Assembly (NCBI GenBank): GCA_900110395.1
Contig: FODP01000027.1
Location: forward strand, 1-64,000
Direction of reading: 5' to 3'
DNA length: 64,000 bases
From: Rhodospirillales bacterium URHD0017
GTDB taxonomy: Bacteria > Pseudomonadota > Alphaproteobacteria > Reyranellales > Reyranellaceae
Shown here: positions 26,588 to 35,153 of the stretch, in pieces
Position numbering within the stretch: the stretch's first letter is position 1
Layout: every line of letters begins with the position of its first letter
Position numbers and translations under genes: made by a program
The notes under the pieces: generated by a model
Seen by the model: only the letters and a program-made list of their open reading frames with translations
Database searches by the model: none
Told to the model about the DNA's origin: nothing

Positions 26588-27805
26588 ATGAGCGAGAACA
26601 ACAACCCCGACATACCCTTCCGACGCCTGCTGCGCACCATCCCCGCCGACTACTGGCGGCTGTGGTACGTCGGCATGATCGTCTCGACCGTGCGCTGGCT
26701 GGAGACGGTCGTCATGGGGGTCGTCGTCTACCAGCAGACGGGCTCGGCCTTCATCGTCGCCATGATCACCATGCTGCGCCTGCTGCCGATGGGGCTGTTC
26801 GGCGCCTTCCTCGGCGCCGTCGCCGAACGGTTCGACCGGCGGCTGACGCTTGCCGGCGTGGTCGGAGTCATGGCGCTCACGTCGACCCTGCTGTCGATCG
26901 TCGCCTGGTTGGGAACGCTCGAAGTCTGGCATTTCGCGTTGGCGAGCTTCGTCAACGGCTGCGGCTGGGCGACCGACAATCCGCTGCGCCGCACGATCAT
27001 GGGCGAGGTCATGGGCCGCGATCGCATGGCCACGGCGATGGCGCTCGACGTCGGCGCCGGCAATTCCAGCCGCATGGTCGGCCCGACGGTCGGCGGCCTG
27101 ATGCTGGCCGGCATCGGCATCGAGGGCGCGTTCGTGCTGAGCGTGGCGATGTACGCCACGGCAATCGCGGCCACGCTGATGGTCCGCAGCCACATGCCGG
27201 CCACGCCGGGCGCCGGCGCCGTGCTGGCCCGCACCTGGGAGAGCATCGCCATCGTCGCCAGGCACCCGCGGCTCAGCGCCATCATGCTGGTGACGGTCGT
27301 CTACAACGTCTTCGCCTGGCCCTTCACCAGCATGATCCCCGTGATCGGCCGCGACCAGCTCCGGCTCGGACCCGAGGGCGTGGGTCTGCTGACCAGCGTC
27401 GACGGCGCCGGCGCCTTCGTGGGCGCCCTGCTGCTGGCGATGTGGCTGACGCCGGGCTGGCACGCCCGCGCCTATGTCGGCGGCGTCGCGGTGTATCTGC
27501 TGTCGCTGATCGCCTTTGCGCTCGCGCCGGAACCGGTTTCCGCGGGCACGGCGCTGCTGGTCACCGGCCTCAGCGGTGCGGCCTTCTCGACCCTGCAGGC
27601 CACGACTGTCTATCTCGCCGCGCCAATCGACATGCGCTCCCGGGTCATGGGCGTGCTGTCGGTGTGCATCGGCACGGGGCCGATCGGGTTCGTCTGGCTG
27701 GGCTGGCTCGCCGACCAGATCGGCGCGCCGTACGCGACGGCGCTCACGGGCGTCCTGGGGTTGCTCGCGTTGGCAGCGACCTCGCCGTTGTGGCGGCGGA
27801 TCTGA
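26588..27805 (+). CDS. MFS transporter, DHA3 (EntS-like) family
   Basis: 405 residues with about 12 hydrophobic helices and an inner-membrane location. The N-terminal region RTIPADYWRLWYVGMIVSTV leads into helix 1; the helix 2-3 loop reads GAVAERFDRR (motif-A-like), and RTIMGEVMGRDRM follows helix 4, both typical of the MFS_3/EntS group that exports siderophores or drugs. ATG 26588 is divergent from H-NS. Substrate unknown; no biosynthetic genes adjoin. Confidence 0.88.
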   Translation: MSENNNPDIPFRRLLRTIPADYWRLWYVGMIVSTVRWLETVVMGVVVYQQTGSAFIVAMITMLRLLPMGLFGAFLGAVAERFDRRLTLAGVVGVMALTSTLLSIVAWLGTLEVWHFALASFVNGCGWATDNPLRRTIMGEVMGRDRMATAMALDVGAGNSSRMVGPTVGGLMLAGIGIEGAFVLSVAMYATAIAATLMVRSHMPATPGAGAVLARTWESIAIVARHPRLSAIMLVTVVYNVFAWPFTSMIPVIGRDQLRLGPEGVGLLTSVDGAGAFVGALLLAMWLTPGWHARAYVGGVAVYLLSLIAFALAPEPVSAGTALLVTGLSGAAFSTLQATTVYLAAPIDMRSRVMGVLSVCIGTGPIGFVWLGWLADQIGAPYATALTGVLGLLALAATSPLWRRI

Positions 27806-27831
27806 ATCCTAGAAGAGCAAACCCATCGCTC

Positions 27832-27933
27832 ATGCTCCTCTCCCCCGCTAGGGGGAGAGGTTGGGTGAGGGGGTTGCACGAACTTTCGATGCCCCCTCAC
27901 CTAGCCTCTCCCCCTAGCGGGGGAGAGGAACAT
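27832..27933. repeat. CCTCTCCCCC palindromic element, copy 3 of 3
   Basis: Third copy of the element at 21293-21395; the two halves are near-perfect complements around TTGCACGAACTTTCGATGCC. Situated between the MFS stop and the stop of the broken Bug gene, so between convergent genes. Confidence 0.9.
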
Positions 27934-27956
27934 GAACCAAGCCAGCGCGGACGATG

Positions 27957-28884
27957 CTAGTCGAGCTTTACGCCCACGCGCGTAATCAGGGCCCGCCACT
28001 TCGCCGTCTCGTCTTTCAGCAAGGCGGCAAACTCGGCCGGGCTGTTGAACACGACTTCCGATCCGTCGCTGTCCAGCGCGCTGCGGAACGCCGGGTCCTT
28101 CAATCCCTCGGCCAGCACGGCGTAGAGGCGCGTGACGATCGGCGAAGCCGTCAGGCATCGCTTCCAGCAGGGTCGGCACTTTCGGCCTCGCCTTGGTGCG
28201 CTTGGCGCTGGTCACTGCGAGGGCGCGCAAGGTCCCCTGCTGGGCCGGCCGGAAGGCGGTCGGCATGGTCGGAAAGCCGACATCGATCTGCTTGCTGAGC
28301 AGCGCCAGCACAATGTCGGGGGCGCCCTTGTAGGGCACGTGGAGATAGTCGATCCCCGCCGCCAATCGGAAAGCCTCGGCCGACAGATGGGCCAGACTGC
28401 CGGCGCCGCCCGAGCCGTAGCTCAGCTTGCCGGGCATCGACTTGGCGAGCGCCACGAATTCCATGACCGATCTGGCCGGCGACGACGGCGGCACCACCAT
28501 CAACGAGGGGATGCGCGTGATCATGGTGACCGGCACGAAATCCTTGATCGGGTCGTAGTTCACCTTGGCGTAGAGCAGCGGGCTGAGGACGTGGCTGCTG
28601 GTCATCAGCATCAGGCTATAACCGTCGGGCGCGGCTCGGGCCGCGACCTCGGCGCCGATGTTGCCGGCCACGCCCGGCTTGTTGTCGACCACGAACTGCT
28701 GGCCGAGGCTCGCGGTCAGGCGCTGCGCCACCTGTCGCGCCGCGACGTCGGGCGCACTGCCGGCGATGAACGGAACGATGATGCGCACAGGCTTGTCGGG
28801 GTATTGCGCCTCAGCTGCGCCTGCCGTCAGGAGCGAGGCCACCAGCGCGAGAAGAGCGAGAAGTTTCACATGGCCCTCCCTCAT
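27957..28884 (-). pseudogene. Bug family tripartite tricarboxylate-type binding protein, internally deleted and frameshifted
   Basis: The start is ATG 28884, overlapping the previous stop (ATGA), or GTG 28869, which has GGGAGGG in front. A signal peptide and Bug N-lobe follow (YPDKPVRIIVPFIAGSAPD, DGYSLMLMTSSHV, LHVPYKGAPD). After PTLLEAMPDGF at about 28140 the frame is lost; the true C-terminus (TRLYAVLAEGLKDPAFRSALDSDG... to TAG at 27957) continues in another frame. About 20 residues that normally join these parts (a WYG-x-x-APAGTP segment) are missing, so a small deletion with loss of frame is likely. Probably non-functional. Confidence 0.82.
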
Positions 28885-29843
28885 TGCGGCTCGATACCAG
28901 AGTCTTTCAATGCAGCTTTCCAGACCGCAAGCTGCTCCTTCATGTAGGCTGCGAGCGCGGCCGGCGTGGATGATTTCGGAATGAAGCCGTGCCGTTCCAC
29001 CTGTTCCCTCACCGCAGGCTTGGCGAGCGCCGCGGCCATCGCCTTGTTCATGGTGGCAACGACCTCGGCCGGCAGGTCGGCCGGACCGACCAGCGCGAAC
29101 CACGGGACGATCGGGAACTGGCTCTGGCCGGCCTCGATGATCGTGGGAAGGTCCGGCATCAACGGGCTACGCACGTCGAGCATGGTGGCGAGGGCTTTCA
29201 GCTTGCCGGCCTTCACGTGTGCGGCGACCGATGTCGCGGTGCCGTTCATGACCTGGACGCGGCCCGACAGCAGGTCGGCAATCGCGTCGGGCTCCGACTT
29301 GTAGCGGATCGCCTCGAGCTCGATCTTGTTCCTCATCGCCAGCATCGCCATCGACACGAAGGCGTAGGTGTTGCCCGCGGCGTAGTTCAGCGGCTTGGGA
29401 CTGGCCTTCGCGACCGCGATGAGTTCGGCGAGCGTGTTCGCCGGCACCGAGGGATGGACGACGATGAAGAAGCTGTTCTCGCCGACGAAGGTTATCGGCG
29501 TGAAATCGGTGAGGACGTTGTAAGGAGGCTCCTTCTGCATGTTCGGCGCGACGGCGAGCGGGCTGTTGGTGCCGAACAGCAACGTGTAGCCGTCGGGCGC
29601 CGCACGCTTGACCTCGCCGGCGGCGAGTGCGCCGTCGGCACCCGGCTTCTGGACCACGATGATCGGCTGGCCGAGCGTCTGTTCCAGGTCCTGGCCGATG
29701 ATGCGGGCGAGCGCGTCGGTTGCCGAACCCGCACCGAAGGGAATGACGAACCTGATGGGTTTCGATGGATACGCTTGTGCTCGAGCTTCGGCATGCGACA
29801 GCAACAACAGCGCGGCAAGCGCCGCGACGATGACCCTGGGCAT
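28881..29843 (-). CDS. Bug family (TctC-like) periplasmic binding protein
   Basis: 320 residues from ATG 29843 with a signal peptide ending ARAQA. The mature start YPSKPIRFVIPFGAGSATDALARI, the ligand loop DGYTLLFGTNSPLAVAPNM and PDLPTIIEAGQSQFPIVPWF are characteristic of Bug extracytoplasmic receptors for carboxylates and aromatic acids. No TctA/TctB membrane components are nearby, which is common for this family. Co-transcribed with the broken paralogue downstream. Confidence 0.92.
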   Translation of the reverse strand: MPRVIVAALAALLLLSHAEARAQAYPSKPIRFVIPFGAGSATDALARIIGQDLEQTLGQPIIVVQKPGADGALAAGEVKRAAPDGYTLLFGTNSPLAVAPNMQKEPPYNVLTDFTPITFVGENSFFIVVHPSVPANTLAELIAVAKASPKPLNYAAGNTYAFVSMAMLAMRNKIELEAIRYKSEPDAIADLLSGRVQVMNGTATSVAAHVKAGKLKALATMLDVRSPLMPDLPTIIEAGQSQFPIVPWFALVGPADLPAEVVATMNKAMAAALAKPAVREQVERHGFIPKSSTPAALAAYMKEQLAVWKAALKDSGIEPQ

Positions 29844-30202
29844 GGGATTCTCCCCCGACTATTTTCTCTTATTGGTGCTCCTGAACGCGTCTTCTGACCC
29901 TGGCGCTGAGCATACTCTCAGGATGTCGCGGCGACACAGGTGACGCCCGCACCTGGTCACACTACGCGACCTTGACAGCGTCGGTCCGGCGTGACTGGAT
30001 TCGCCCAGTCTCGTCAGCAAAGGAGGTCTTCATGCTTCCACCGGGCCACCGTGCCGCAACGATTGCTGACGCAAACGTTCGGGCATCAGCATAGCGGGCA
30101 CATACGGACGCCACACCGGGAGCGGCCTCCGCGGGTCGCATCAGTAGGGCGAGACCCCATCTCGGCCGCTCCCGGAAGTGCGCTTTCGGCAATCTCCACC
30201 CC
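29844..30202. other. 359-bp gap without a supported gene
   Basis: Upstream region of the Bug gene (minus) and the serine hydrolase gene (plus). One 20-codon plus-strand frame starts at ATG 30031 behind an excellent AAAGGAGG site and ends at TAG near 30093; it may be a leader peptide or a gene remnant. No clear promoter or operator recognised. Confidence 0.35.
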
Positions 30203-31765
30203 ATGACCTTGCGCGTTGATCCAGGCCGCTCGATAGCGCGGCGGACGGTGTTCGCTGGCGTTTCAGCGTTGCTCGTTCCGCTGCCCTCGGTCGCGCAGAC
30301 GGCGACCAAGGAGAAGGTCGCTGCCGCGCTGCCCAAACTTAAGGAATTCGCCCAGCAGATCGTGGACAAAGAACTCGTGCCCGGTCTTTCGATCGCTGTC
30401 GTCTATCGCGATGAGATCGGCCTGCTCGGCGGTTTTGGCGTGCGCGAGATCGGCAAGCCCGCGGCCGTCGAAGTCGACACGGTCTTCCAGCTCGCATCGG
30501 TGTCCAAGCCACTGGCCGCGACGGTCGTCGCTGGCTTGGTCGGCGATGGCAAGGTCTCGTGGGACAGCCGCATCCGCGACATCGATCCCGGCTTCACGCT
30601 GCAGGATGAGCTCGCCGCGGCCAATGTCACGGTCCGCGACCTGTTCGCCCATCGCAGCGGATTGCCGGGCCATGCCGGTGACGACATCGAGGAGCTGGGC
30701 TTCACCCAGGGCGAGATCCTCCAGCGATTGCGCCTGGCCAAGCCGGCCTACGGCTTTCGCGACGGCTACTCGTACAGCAACTTCGGCCTGACCGAAGGCG
30801 CCGTCGCGGCGGCGCGCTTCTCGGGGAGCAGCTGGGAAGAGGCCTGCGAGGAGAAGCTCTACAAGCCGCTCGGGATGGTCTCGACCAGTTCGCGCTATCG
30901 CGATTTCCTCAACCAGGCCAATCGCGCCGCCCTGCACGTCCGCGCCGACGGAAAATGGGCGTCTTTCACGCGGCGCAACGCCGATGCGCAGGCTCCGGCG
31001 GGCGGTGCGAGCTCGACGGCGCGCGACATGGCGCAGTGGTTGCGCCTGCTGCTGGCCAATGGGCGCTACGAAGGCCGCCAGGTGATCGCGCAGGAAGCGC
31101 TGCAGCAGACGCATGTTGCCGCGAGCGTGCGCGGCGTCGATCCGAAGACGGGCGCCGCCGCTTTTTATGCGCTGGGCTGGAACGTCGACTATCGCGACCA
31201 CGGCGTCGAATGGAGCCATGCCGGCGCGTTCAGCGCCGGGGCCCGCACGCTCGTCCACCTGATTCCAGGCGAAGAGCTCGGGATCGTCGTCTTGTCGAAC
31301 GCCTTTCCAACGGGCGTGCCGGAGGGGATCGCCAAGACCTTCTTCGATCTGGTCTTCGTCGGCAGCCCGACCCGGGACTGGGTGGCCTATGCCAACGAGA
31401 TATTCGAGACCGGCTACAAGGAGATGATGAAGCCATCGCTTGCCTACGCGACGCTGCCGGCCTCACCGGCTCCGCCCCTGCCGATAGCGGCCTACATGGG
31501 CGACTACCGCAACGACTACATCGGCGATGCGAAGGTCACGGAATCGGGCGGGTCGCTGTTTTTGCATGTCGGACCGGCAGGCAGGCGGTTTCCGCTGGCG
31601 CACTTCAATCGCGATGTTTTCGTGTATATGCCGATGGCGGAGGCGCCAAAGGCGCGCTCGGGTGTGACCTTCCTGATCGGACCCGACGGCAAGGCGAGCG
31701 AGGTCACGGTCGAGGACCTCAATGAGTATGGTTTGGGAAGGCTGACGCGCGTCAGTCCCAATTAA
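30203..31765 (+). CDS. serine hydrolase, beta-lactamase class C / PBP4-like family
   Basis: 520 residues. The N-terminal signal sequence ends near SVAQ. Catalytic S-x-x-K is SVSK (Ser99, Lys102), the second motif is YSN in DGYSYSNFG, and the third is HAG in WSHAGAFSAG. A C-terminal lipocalin-like beta domain from about residue 400 (YMGDYRNDYIGDAKVTE) is common in these periplasmic esterases/peptidases. A D-aminopeptidase or esterase role is more likely than beta-lactam resistance. Confidence 0.9.
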   Translation: MTLRVDPGRSIARRTVFAGVSALLVPLPSVAQTATKEKVAAALPKLKEFAQQIVDKELVPGLSIAVVYRDEIGLLGGFGVREIGKPAAVEVDTVFQLASVSKPLAATVVAGLVGDGKVSWDSRIRDIDPGFTLQDELAAANVTVRDLFAHRSGLPGHAGDDIEELGFTQGEILQRLRLAKPAYGFRDGYSYSNFGLTEGAVAAARFSGSSWEEACEEKLYKPLGMVSTSSRYRDFLNQANRAALHVRADGKWASFTRRNADAQAPAGGASSTARDMAQWLRLLLANGRYEGRQVIAQEALQQTHVAASVRGVDPKTGAAAFYALGWNVDYRDHGVEWSHAGAFSAGARTLVHLIPGEELGIVVLSNAFPTGVPEGIAKTFFDLVFVGSPTRDWVAYANEIFETGYKEMMKPSLAYATLPASPAPPLPIAAYMGDYRNDYIGDAKVTESGGSLFLHVGPAGRRFPLAHFNRDVFVYMPMAEAPKARSGVTFLIGPDGKASEVTVEDLNEYGLGRLTRVSPN

Positions 31766-31794
31766 GACCTTTCAAGCAAGATGGAGGAAGAACG

Positions 31795-32556
31795 ATGTCA
31801 TTTTATCGCGGTATGACTTGTGAGAACGTGACCCTCAAAGGCGACAAGGGCACGCCGATCACGGCCTACGTGGCCAAGCCGGTCGGCGCCGGCCCCTTCC
31901 CCGGTGTCGTGCTGATCCACCATCTGCCGGGCTGGAGCGAGTTCTACATCGAGACGACGCGACGCTTCGCCCATCACGGCTATATGGCAATCTGCGCCAA
32001 CCTCTATGAGCGCGAGGGCGGCGGCAGCGACGGCAATCCCGACGACGTCGCGGCCAAGGTCCGCGCCGACGGTGGCATCGCCGATTCCCAGATGGTCGGC
32101 GACACCGCGGCCGCCGTGGCCTGGATGCGTTCGCAGCCCAATCTCAACGGCAAGGTCGGCCTGTTCGGCTCGTGCTCGGGCGGCCGGCACGCCTTCATCT
32201 ATGCCTGCCAGAAGAAGGACGTCGATGCCGTCATCGACCTGTGGGGCGGCCGCGTGGTGATGGGCAAGGAGGAGCTCAACGCCAAGACGCCGACGGCGCC
32301 GATCGACATGACCAAGGAACTCGCCTGCCCGCTGCTCGGCCTGTTCGGCAACGACGACCGCGCGCCCAGCCCGGAGCAGGTCGACCAGCACGAGGCCGAG
32401 CTCAAGAAGCACGGCAAGAACTACGAGTTCCACCGCTACGACGGCGCCGGCCACGGCTTCTTCTACTGGCACCGGCCGCTCTACCGGGTCGAGCAGTGCA
32501 TGGATGGCTGGAGCAAGGTGCACGCCTTCTTCGGCAAGCACCTCGGCAAGAAGTAG
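31795..32556 (+). CDS. dienelactone hydrolase family protein
   Basis: 253 residues. The nucleophile elbow is G-S-C-S-G-G with Cys127, as in carboxymethylenebutenolidases, and Asp (GNDDR, 187-188) and His220 (GAGHGF) complete the triad. Cytoplasmic; opens dienelactones to maleylacetate. First gene of a tight operon with a DUF6295 protein and an iron-type alcohol dehydrogenase resembling maleylacetate reductase, which would consume that product. ATG 31795 has ATGGAGGAAGA in front. Confidence 0.88.
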   Translation: MSFYRGMTCENVTLKGDKGTPITAYVAKPVGAGPFPGVVLIHHLPGWSEFYIETTRRFAHHGYMAICANLYEREGGGSDGNPDDVAAKVRADGGIADSQMVGDTAAAVAWMRSQPNLNGKVGLFGSCSGGRHAFIYACQKKDVDAVIDLWGGRVVMGKEELNAKTPTAPIDMTKELACPLLGLFGNDDRAPSPEQVDQHEAELKKHGKNYEFHRYDGAGHGFFYWHRPLYRVEQCMDGWSKVHAFFGKHLGKK

Positions 32557-32564
32557 GAGGTACC

Positions 32565-32870
32565 ATGTGCACGTCGATCATCGAGATCGCCCGCGCCGAG
32601 GGCATGGCCAAGCGCGGCGACGAGTGGTTCCCGCTGACGCAGGCGGTGGTCGCCTACGACCACGCCCGCCATGCGCTGCTGGGTGACGTCATCACGCTCG
32701 ACTTCATCAACACGGGCCTCGATGCCGGGGCCCGCGCCGGGGTCGAGATCACTCTGGACTCGGCCAAGGCGCTGCGCGCTGCCTTGGACCGGGCCATCGC
32801 CGCCGCCGAGTTCGAGGAGGCGGAGGTGCGCGGCAAAGGCGCCGTGGTCAGTCTCGTTCGGGCGGCGTGA
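32565..32870 (+). CDS. DUF6295-like small protein
   Basis: 101 residues from ATG 32565, with AGGAGG between the previous stop and the start. Acidic, soluble, no Cys pairs; N-terminus MCTSIIEIARAEGMAKRGDEWFPL and VAYDHARHALLGDVITLDFIN. It matches my recollection of a conserved DUF found beside dienelactone hydrolases and Fe-dependent dehydrogenases. No function known; position between two catabolic genes suggests a subunit or accessory role. Confidence 0.7.
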   Translation: MCTSIIEIARAEGMAKRGDEWFPLTQAVVAYDHARHALLGDVITLDFINTGLDAGARAGVEITLDSAKALRAALDRAIAAAEFEEAEVRGKGAVVSLVRAA

Positions 32871-32876
32871 TCATCC

Positions 32877-34049
32877 ATGCGCTCAGGCGAGATCGTCTTC
32901 ACGGGAATGGACCGGGTGGTGTTCGGCCACCCGGCCGCCGAGGCTGTGGCCCAGGCAGCCGAGCGGTTGGGCGCCAAGCGGGTGTTCATCCTCGCCGGCA
33001 AGACGCTCAACCGCGAAACCGATGCGGTCCGGCAGATCGCCGGAGCGCTCGGGTCGCGCTACGCCGGCGTGCATGACGACATGCCGGCGCACAGCCCGCG
33101 CGATGCGGTGGTGGCCTGCGCCAACAAGGCGCGCGAGGCAGGCTGCGACCTGTTGGTCAGTGTCGGCGGCGGCTCGACGACCGACGGCGGCAAGGCGGTC
33201 ACCATCTGCCTGGAACACGACATCCGCGAGCCGGACGGGCTCGAACCCTTCCGCACCGTGGTCGACGAGACCACCGGCAAGCGGCATTTCCCGCAGTATC
33301 GCGCGCCGCGGGTGCGCCAGATCTGCGTGCCGACGACGCTGAGCGGCGGCGAATTCAACGCCCGCGCCGGCGTCACCGAGCCACGGTTGCTCCTGAAGCA
33401 GGCCTATATCCATCCCGGCATCATCCCGCTCGCGGTGGTCTTCGATCCGGCGATCACCGTGCACACGCCGGAATGGCTGTGGCTCTCGACCGGCATTCGC
33501 GCCGTCGATCATGCCGTGGAGACCTACTGCTCGATCGACGGCAACGCCTACACCGACTCGACCGCGCTGCAGGCGCTGCGCCTGCTCGGCCGCGGCTTGC
33601 CCGCGGTCAAACGCGATCCGGGCGACCTCGCGGCTCGGCTCGACTGCCAGATCGGCGCCTGGATCTCGATGACCGGCATCGTCACCGGCACGCGCATGGG
33701 CGCGAGCCATGCCATCGGCCATGTGCTGGGCGGCAGCGCCGGCGTGCCGCACGGCTACACGTCGTGCGTCATGCTGCCGGCGGTGCTGGCCTTCAACGCC
33801 GAGGTCAACGGCGATCGCCAGGCCGAGATCAGCGCCGCGCTCGGCGCAGCGGCGCAGCCGGCCGCCGAGGTGCTCGACCGCTTCATCGCGGGCCTCGGGC
33901 TGCCGCGGCGATTGCGCGACGTCGGCGTCAAGCGCGACGACCTGCAGCGCATCGCCACCAACTGCATGAAGGACGACTGGACCTTCTCCAACCCGCGGAC
34001 GATCAACGGGGCGCAGGAGATCGTGCCGATCCTGGAGGCGGTGTACTGA
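32877..34049 (+). CDS. iron-containing alcohol dehydrogenase, maleylacetate reductase-like
   Basis: 390 residues from ATG 32877, 6 nt after the DUF6295 gene. The NAD-binding loop is VSVGGGSTTDGGKAV at about 97-111, followed by PTTLSGGEFNARAGVT. The metal region has GIRAVDHAVETY and later ASHAIGHVLGG and PHGYTSCVMLP, where the group III dehydrogenase metal ligands (Asp, His) sit. Maleylacetate reductases are the closest functional group given the dienelactone hydrolase upstream; other Fe-dehydrogenase substrates remain possible. Confidence 0.87.
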   Translation: MRSGEIVFTGMDRVVFGHPAAEAVAQAAERLGAKRVFILAGKTLNRETDAVRQIAGALGSRYAGVHDDMPAHSPRDAVVACANKAREAGCDLLVSVGGGSTTDGGKAVTICLEHDIREPDGLEPFRTVVDETTGKRHFPQYRAPRVRQICVPTTLSGGEFNARAGVTEPRLLLKQAYIHPGIIPLAVVFDPAITVHTPEWLWLSTGIRAVDHAVETYCSIDGNAYTDSTALQALRLLGRGLPAVKRDPGDLAARLDCQIGAWISMTGIVTGTRMGASHAIGHVLGGSAGVPHGYTSCVMLPAVLAFNAEVNGDRQAEISAALGAAAQPAAEVLDRFIAGLGLPRRLRDVGVKRDDLQRIATNCMKDDWTFSNPRTINGAQEIVPILEAVY

Positions 34050-34125
34050 AGCTGCCCGGTGACCAGCCAGGGGCTCGATGATTTGAGTCGCAACCTACGG
34101 CACGCCGTCACGTTCCGTGCCGGTG

Positions 34126-34542
34126 ATGACAGTACTCACCGTTGCCCGCCCGCGCGCCTGGCTTGTGCTTGTGGTGCTCATCGCCGCAGGGATGATGCCA
34201 GGCTCGCGTCATCGGGCACTTGCGCAGGACTGCGAATACGGCGCGTTCGGCTGCGGACACGCCGAGCAGCATCATCAGTATCAGGAATGGAAGCCGACCA
34301 CCGGCAAGGGCAGCTGCTGCAACGGCGAGGACTGCCGGCCCGTCAGAGCCCGGGTTGAAGACGACGGCAGCTGGGCGGTCTGGATTCCGGAACTTCGCCG
34401 CTGGGTGCCGGTGCCGGCCTTTGCCGTCGGCGAGCCCGATCGGTTCGGCGATGGCCGCAGCCACGTCTGCAGCACCAAGCCGCTGCCGACGCTGCCGGTG
34501 TTTCACATCTTCTGTTTTTCGCCGACGGGGTCGAAGAGTTAG
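34126..34542 (+). CDS. small secreted Cys-rich hypothetical protein
   Basis: 138 residues. ATG 34126 is preferred; GTG at 34117 or 34123 are alternatives, and no clear ribosome site helps. A signal peptide ends near RALAQ; the mature part contains DCEYGAFGCGH, GSCCNGEDCRPVRA, SHVCSTKP and a C-terminal HIFCFSP. Seven Cys and the CCNGEDCRPV core recall conserved small exported proteins of alphaproteobacteria, possibly disulfide- or metal-binding. Function unknown. Confidence 0.7.
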   Translation: MTVLTVARPRAWLVLVVLIAAGMMPGSRHRALAQDCEYGAFGCGHAEQHHQYQEWKPTTGKGSCCNGEDCRPVRARVEDDGSWAVWIPELRRWVPVPAFAVGEPDRFGDGRSHVCSTKPLPTLPVFHIFCFSPTGSKS

Positions 34543-34543
34543 G

Positions 34544-34819
34544 TCACCAGAGGTGTTTTCGAAGGAAGGCGTGGCCCGAGCCGGACTTTAGATAGCGCTC
34601 GAACGCCGTCGCCTTGGCATGATCTGAGAAAGCAACGTAGGTCACCAGATGCCAAGGCATGAACCTGGACGTATGATGTGATTCTCCAGCGTTGTGCTCG
34701 GCAAGGCGCCTTTTCAGGTCAGTTGTCAGCCCGACATACCGCTGATCCGGCGAAGTATGGCTCCGAAGCAGATAAACGTAGATCATTGAACAGGCAGACG
34801 TGAGTCTTCGCCTGGTCAT
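34544..34819 (-). CDS. GIY-YIG nuclease superfamily protein
   Basis: 91 residues from ATG 34819, which has GGAGGG 5 nt upstream; an internal ATG at 34786 lacks a site. The domain reads IYVYLLRSH (GIY equivalent), then RYVGLTTDLKRRLAEHNAG (YIG motif with the catalytic Arg) and ATAFERYLKSGSGHAFLRK. Single-domain YhbQ/UPF0213-like proteins have a presumed DNA-repair or nuclease role. Convergent with the small secreted protein gene, one base apart. Confidence 0.9.
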   Translation of the reverse strand: MTRRRLTSACSMIYVYLLRSHTSPDQRYVGLTTDLKRRLAEHNAGESHHTSRFMPWHLVTYVAFSDHAKATAFERYLKSGSGHAFLRKHLW

Positions 34820-34851
34820 TACAGCCCTCCTTCGCCAAGGCTACGGAGGGC

Positions 34852-34913
34852 ATTCTGCTTCGCGCATCACTGGTGCAGGGCTATTCTGCGTAGCGCGCAG
34901 CGCGAAGCAGAAT
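34852..34913 (-). terminator. inverted repeat 3' of tRNA-Ser, terminator-like
   Basis: 14-nt arms ATTCTGCTTCGCGC (34852-34865) and its complement (34900-34913) with a further internal GCGCGC-type pairing. It directly abuts the CCA end of the tRNA gene. No long T run follows, so either a processing/termination hairpin or a repeat element. Confidence 0.5.
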
Positions 34914-35005
34914 GGCGGAGAGGAAGGGATTCGAACCCTCGATACGGGTTTACCCCGTATAACGGTTTAGCAAACCGCCGCCTTCGACCGCTCGGCCACC
35001 TCTCC
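34913..35005 (-). tRNA. tRNA-Ser (anticodon GCU)
   Basis: 93 nt on the minus strand. Acceptor stem GGAGAGG/CCTCTCC with discriminator G and encoded CCA. D arm contains GAGCGGTCGAAGG, the anticodon stem-loop is CGGTTTGCTAAACCG with GCT, the long variable arm ATACGGGGTAAACCCGTAT is typical of class II serine tRNAs, and the T arm contains GGTTCGAATCC. Reads AGC/AGU codons. Confidence 0.97.
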
Positions 35006-35153
35006 GCAGCCCGTTAAGACCCCGGCGATCGATATCCACGACGGATGCGCGGCGGTTCTAGCGGCGGGTTGCTCCCAAGTCAAACGAAGGCTCAATTTCG
35101 CAAGCATTTTCAGGCTCTTGGCCTCAGGCCAAGAACCGTGCGACGGTGCCGGC

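Noticed and set aside
21293..27933. CRISPR or IS ends for the three CCTCTCCCCC elements
   Set aside because: No spacer array, no transposase between copies and no target duplications seen; treated as REP-like elements.
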